Shown here piece after piece: positions 60,339 to 64,000 of a DNA stretch of 64,000 nt. Origin of the DNA: Gammaproteobacteria bacterium. Lineage in GTDB: Bacteria; Pseudomonadota; Gammaproteobacteria; Pseudomonadales; UBA5518. A program made the position numbers and the translations under genes. Each line of letters starts with the position of its first letter. Positions within the stretch are counted from its first letter, which is position 1. Under the pieces are notes generated by a model. It was not told the DNA's origin. It saw only the letters and a program-made list of their open reading frames with translations, and did not search any database. The stretch covers positions 248,001 through 312,000 of the forward strand of contig JADKDK010000008.1 of NCBI GenBank assembly GCA_016718385.1, in the 5' to 3' direction.

Positions 60339-60626
60339 GACATTGCGGCGCAGCGGCTTCGCCACATGCGTTACATCGTTTGCAATGCAGGCGTTTGCTC
60401 TTCGCGTTTCGAGTGCATCAAGAGATGCCCCGTGTGCGCGCAAAGCCGACCAAGAAGCTCCATCCGACGAGTCAGACCATCATTGCGACGCTATTGCCCG
60501 CTCATGAAGGAATGCAAGACCTGACCCAGCCGCTTCGCTTCATGTGTCGTTCCGACCGGCGATCGTCTGCACATCGGATCCGTCCTTGGTGCAGTGTGCC
60601 GCAAACCAGTTCCGACCTGTACGCGT
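60339..60626. other. Low-GC intergenic stretch after comM
   Basis: No gene, repeat or clear terminator is recognised in these 288 bases. The base composition is lower in GC than the chromosome average here and continues into the exported-protein gene, so the edge of an acquired segment probably lies within or just before it. Confidence 0.4.
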
Positions 60627-61145
60627 TCAGGGGAACCTTATACTCCGCTTCATTATGTACATCCATCCATCAGCGAGCTCCCATAACTCGTCGCCGACGA
60701 TTTCAAAAACAGGATGCGCGTGTGAAAATGGCGCATTCGAATCATAGACCTCAATAGCCTGAATTATCTCCCTACCCACACCATGCATGTAGTACGTACT
60801 CCAACGCCGCTCTCTACCAATATCGCCCTCAATGGTCCGTGATCTCTCGCAAATCATTTTGTATGAAGGATTAGAGATCGAGTGCGCCGGATGGGTGAAG
60901 CTGTCAGCCAAAATCGCTACATGCTCGCCGATGCGGCTCTTCGCATCATCCTCCGTGGTCAATCCACCTTTATATTTCACAACACCAACTATTTCGTAAG
61001 TGGAAAAGACTACGGACATTGGCTGATCGAAGCACGAATTCAGCTCCTTTGCGTTACAGAAACCGGAAAGGATGGTGCAAAATAGTACGCTGAGAAGGGT
61101 GCTCGAACGGCGATACATTCGTGGGATACTTTCCATGCCTACCAT
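60627..61145 (-). CDS. Exported small protein, candidate immunity partner of the RHS lysozyme
   Basis: A 172-residue protein (163 if the ATG at 61118 is used). MYRRSSTLLSVLFCTILSGF with CNA is a good Sec signal peptide, so the mature protein of about 140 residues is periplasmic. It has Cys residues in LNSCFD and MICERS and no recognised domain. The frame overlaps the RHS stop by seven bases and has the same strand and low GC, the typical arrangement of an immunity gene behind a toxin tip. A periplasmic location is right for guarding peptidoglycan against a lysozyme toxin. Function is inferred from context. Confidence 0.7.
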   Translation of the reverse strand: MVGMESIPRMYRRSSTLLSVLFCTILSGFCNAKELNSCFDQPMSVVFSTYEIVGVVKYKGGLTTEDDAKSRIGEHVAILADSFTHPAHSISNPSYKMICERSRTIEGDIGRERRWSTYYMHGVGREIIQAIEVYDSNAPFSHAHPVFEIVGDELWELADGWMYIMKRSIRFP

Positions 61146-64000
61146 CCTTCATAGCTGCCTTCGGAATAGACTCTCCACTCCGCGTTGCGTCGATTAATCA
61201 GCCCTTCACTTTCGTTGCCCTGAGTTCTGTTCCACGCTTTCCATGCAGCCTCCAAATTTGCATAGTCAGTCTTTACACTTGGGTCATTGATTAACGCAAC
61301 AACTGACGACCCGGAAAATCCGTCATCTCCCGGGCCTATGTTATAAGCCAACGCCACTACAGCATCGAATTGGTTCTGCGTAAGTTTAACTCTTATGGCA
61401 TTGTTTACTTCACTGATGGTCTGAGATAGATCAGCCGCAAAGATTAATCCAGCCGCCATCTCCGTTATTCCGTCTTTGAATAGAGACCATTCCGCTTCAT
61501 CAATTTTATGGCCGTATCCAATGGTTGCGCCAGGCACCCAAGTTGTTATCGGTTTTCCAGTTTGATCATCATAGGGTGTTGCGTGTAATCCCCCTTCGAT
61601 CTGCTGCAAGAATTCCAGTCCTCTCAGACTTAAACTCATGTCTCCAACCACATCCGGCTGATCCGGCTCCTCTTTCGTCGTGTCGGCTTGATTCGCCGCG
61701 GCGACTAGCCTTTGCCAGTCTTCCTCGGTATATGTGGAGAAGCCGAAAGGATCATTGTCCCCGTATTGAAATGGAATCCAAGTGCCTGTGGCGAGCGAGC
61801 CGATGAAGCCGTATGGCCAATTTGCCGGAACGGTATTCGTGTTGAAGCCAACAAAGGCTGGCACGGAAAACGTTGGCATACCGCAGAGCAACGAAACTTC
61901 AAAGCAGTTGTATCCGTTCGGATCCGTAAACCGCATCGGATTATTCATCACATACGCGTACCGGTTGTAGTTCTGCGCATATTCGGGTGATTGGGTCACA
62001 GGGTCGGGCGACAGCATCCGCCCGAGGCTCGGGTCATACACCCGCCCGTTCATGTGGATGAGCCCCACGTCGTCTAGGTGCTCGTGTCCCGTGTAGCCGC
62101 GGATTTCGGCCGCGGTGATGCTCGCCGCCTGCCACGTGGTGGCGCTACGGCGCTTGCCATAGCTGTCGTAGCTCAAGCGCTCCAGTACGGCACCCGAACT
62201 GTCCGTGATCGTCGTGATCGAGCCCAGGTGATCGCGGTGCAGGTACTTGGTCACATCGACGCCTAAGGTCTGATCTGCCACGATCGCTACCGCCTTGCCG
62301 CCCACCTTCACGTAGTGACGATAGGTGGTCAGGCCGTTCTCGGTGATCTTCTCGAACACGTCACCCACGTAGTGCGTGGTTTGCGTGGTGCCACTTGTGC
62401 GCACCTTCTTGTAACGCTGGCGGTCGGTGCCACTCTGGAAAGCGTACGTCACACCGCCTTTGGAGACCTGGCTCAGCTGGTTGTAGGTGGTCCAACCGAG
62501 CATGCGCCCCGCGCCGCCGGTCATGTTGCCATTGGCGTCATAGGTGTACGTGAGCGTCTGGCTCCCGGTATCGATCGCGGTCACGGCGTGGAGCCCTGCT
62601 CCGTTCTGCCCGTAGGTGTAGCTGCCTAAGTCGGATTTGCTGAGCAGGTTACCCAGCAAGTCGTAGCTCATGCCGGTCGGCGCGTTCGTCCCCACCTGCG
62701 CCTGCGTCAGCCGGTCGAGGCCGTCGTAGATGAAGGACTCGCTGAGGCTTTGCCGCACGTCGGACCGGCTGGCGATGTTGCCGATCGGGTCGTGCGCGTA
62801 GCTGAAGTGCTGCAGGTTGGTCGCGCCGATCGCGGATTGCTGTTCGGTGAGGCGGCTGCTGTTCGGCGCGTAGGTGTAGTCATTCAGGCTGTCGTCGCCC
62901 TGCCAGTCCTGCAGCAGCCGCCCGCGCGCGTCCTGCGCGGCCACCTGATAGTAGAGCGTGCCGTTGGGCCCGCTGACCTGCTCGAGGTAGCCGCGCACGT
63001 TGTAGAAGTAGTCGACGGCGAGGCCGGCCGGGTAGGCCTGGCTCGCGGGGTACGTGAGTGTCTCCAGGCGACCGGCGGCGTCGTAGCTCTGTGCGAGCGT
63101 GTAGCTCTGCCCGTCGATCGTGGTGGTGATCGCGGTCGGCTTTCCATAAGCGCCCGCGCCATAGTCGTAGGTGCGGCTGAATCCGCCGACTGCTTCGCTC
63201 ACGAGCTGCCCCACGGTCAGGCCCGTGCCGCTGTCGTAGGTCCACGTCGCGGTGCCTTCGGGTTCGCTGCGTGCGGTCATCCGTCCGAGCAGATCGTAGC
63301 TCATCGTCTGACTCTGCGCAGCGGCTGCCAGCACGGGGTTCTGCAGGCTCGTCATCTGCCCGAGGGCGTCGTAAGCGAAGGTGTAGAGCCCGTGGTCCGG
63401 ATCATCCTCGCTCAGTTGCCGGCCGAGACGGTCGTAGGTGTAGTCGACGCTGTTCTCCGCCGCCGTGCCCACGCCGTGGGTCGCGCCGATGCGCTGGCCG
63501 AGGGTGTTGTATTGGAAGGTGCTGGTGTTGCCCTCGGCGTCGATGGTTTCGATCACCTGCCCCAGTGCGTTCGCGACCTGTGTGGTCTGACGGGCGTCGG
63601 CATCGGTCACCGTGACCGCGAACCCGTCGTAGCTCGTGCTCGTGGACTGCGTGCCGTCGGCGGCGGTAACGCCCACCGCCCGGTTGAACGCGTCATAGGC
63701 GCGGGTGTTCCAGATGACCGGATCGCCCATGAAGTACGGTTCCGAGGTCCGGTATGCCCGCCCGCGGCTGTCGTAGTTCGTGTCGATCTGGATGAACTCG
63801 CCGGCGAATCCCTTGGATCGCTTGCGCACTTCCCGCCCCAGCATGTCGCTGAAGACACGGACGGCGGTGCTGCCGGTCGCATAGGCTTCCACGTAGGCCT
63901 TCGCGTTCGGATTCGTGCCGCTGGTGTCACGGTGGAACTCGAACATCGTGTCGGAACCGTCCGGGCGGTTTTCCTGCGTCACGCGCCCAAAGCCGTCGAG
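61139..64000 (-). CDS. RHS-repeat protein with C-terminal GH24 lysozyme toxin domain (partial)
   Basis: The 3' part of a large RHS gene; the frame is open to the right edge (LDGFGRVTQENRPDGSDTMF) and the GTG at 63982 is internal. About 650 residues are YD/RHS repeats (YDRLGRQLSEDDPDHGLYTF, AYDALGQMTSLQNP) leading to the RHS core YLHRDHLGSITTITDSSGAV and GRVYDPSLGRMLSPDP, which ends at FTDPNGYN near 61915. Beyond it GC content falls and a variable tip begins. Its last 166 residues (61142-61639) match phage T4-type lysozymes: FLQQIEGGLHATPYDDQTG gives catalytic Glu and, nine residues on, Asp; ATIGYGHKID gives the Thr; LTQNQFDAVVALAYNIGPGD and NRRNAEWRVY are the later family motifs. It should cleave peptidoglycan if delivered to a target periplasm. 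Confidence 0.9.
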   Translation of the reverse strand, partial: LDGFGRVTQENRPDGSDTMFEFHRDTSGTNPNAKAYVEAYATGSTAVRVFSDMLGREVRKRSKGFAGEFIQIDTNYDSRGRAYRTSEPYFMGDPVIWNTRAYDAFNRAVGVTAADGTQSTSTSYDGFAVTVTDADARQTTQVANALGQVIETIDAEGNTSTFQYNTLGQRIGATHGVGTAAENSVDYTYDRLGRQLSEDDPDHGLYTFAYDALGQMTSLQNPVLAAAAQSQTMSYDLLGRMTARSEPEGTATWTYDSGTGLTVGQLVSEAVGGFSRTYDYGAGAYGKPTAITTTIDGQSYTLAQSYDAAGRLETLTYPASQAYPAGLAVDYFYNVRGYLEQVSGPNGTLYYQVAAQDARGRLLQDWQGDDSLNDYTYAPNSSRLTEQQSAIGATNLQHFSYAHDPIGNIASRSDVRQSLSESFIYDGLDRLTQAQVGTNAPTGMSYDLLGNLLSKSDLGSYTYGQNGAGLHAVTAIDTGSQTLTYTYDANGNMTGGAGRMLGWTTYNQLSQVSKGGVTYAFQSGTDRQRYKKVRTSGTTQTTHYVGDVFEKITENGLTTYRHYVKVGGKAVAIVADQTLGVDVTKYLHRDHLGSITTITDSSGAVLERLSYDSYGKRRSATTWQAASITAAEIRGYTGHEHLDDVGLIHMNGRVYDPSLGRMLSPDPVTQSPEYAQNYNRYAYVMNNPMRFTDPNGYNCFEVSLLCGMPTFSVPAFVGFNTNTVPANWPYGFIGSLATGTWIPFQYGDNDPFGFSTYTEEDWQRLVAAANQADTTKEEPDQPDVVGDMSLSLRGLEFLQQIEGGLHATPYDDQTGKPITTWVPGATIGYGHKIDEAEWSLFKDGITEMAAGLIFAADLSQTISEVNNAIRVKLTQNQFDAVVALAYNIGPGDDGFSGSSVVALINDPSVKTDYANLEAAWKAWNRTQGNESEGLINRRNAEWRVYSEGSYEGW

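Noticed and set aside
1..64000. tRNA, rRNA, CRISPR arrays or insertion sequences
   Set aside because: None was found: no cloverleaf or rRNA core, no regularly spaced direct repeats, no transposase.

Overview
This is a strongly GC-rich gammaproteobacterial chromosome segment. Several gene orders are those of Pseudomonas-type and related gammaproteobacteria: algZR-hemCDXY, argH next to cyaA, lptM-lysA-dapF-DUF484-xerC-HAD, and a sutA-like gene beside PII/amtB genes, ubiK and comM. The pckA, hslO-hslR-yrfG, nudE neighbourhood is also seen in enterics. A family or genus cannot be fixed from the sequence alone. Two stretches are clearly less GC-rich and look acquired: about 1-1600 and about 60340-61960.

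Layout. 1-1611 is the attI end of a chromosomal integron: a broken integrase gene on the + strand, a probable attI, and minus-strand cassettes each followed by an attC. 1759-10046 is a minus-strand block (moaA, a molybdopterin oxidoreductase, a CDGSH protein, a peroxiredoxin, then a DksA-like / Lon-like / Usp-like operon and a GNAT). 10024-17362 holds a lipoprotein, an F420-type luciferase-like oxidoreductase, pckA, hslO-hslR-yrfG, nudE-cysQ and a small gene under a perfect LexA box. 18164-26737 is recC-recB-recD with overlapping junctions. 26777-33913 is a six-gene hydrogenase-4-like membrane complex whose large subunit lacks the cysteine ligands for a NiFe centre.

34021-49403 carries a CopG-type regulator, a secreted DUF3604 protein, a truncated haemoglobin, the algZR-hemCDXY cluster, a zinc-ribbon methyltransferase, argH and a frameshifted cyaA. 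49434-54026 is lptM-lysA-dapF-DUF484-xerC-HAD. 54097-58206 is nitrogen signalling: a SutA-like protein, one PII gene with a sigma70-type -10, and a porin-PII-amtB operon preceded by a sigma54 promoter with two NtrC-like sites 34 bp apart. 58519-60338 is ubiK and comM. The right edge is the 3' part of an RHS gene whose variable tip is a phage-type (GH24) lysozyme domain, with an overlapping downstream gene for a small exported protein, probably its immunity partner.

The most interesting items are the RHS-lysozyme/exported-protein pair, the LexA-controlled 80-residue protein near recCBD, the NiFe-less hydrogenase-like complex, the integron edge with its decayed integrase, the NtrC/sigma54 control region and a family of dispersed palindromic repeats. 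Four reading frames are broken by apparent single-base shifts (lipoprotein cassette, intI, the NuoB-like subunit, cyaA); raw reads are needed to tell errors from real lesions.
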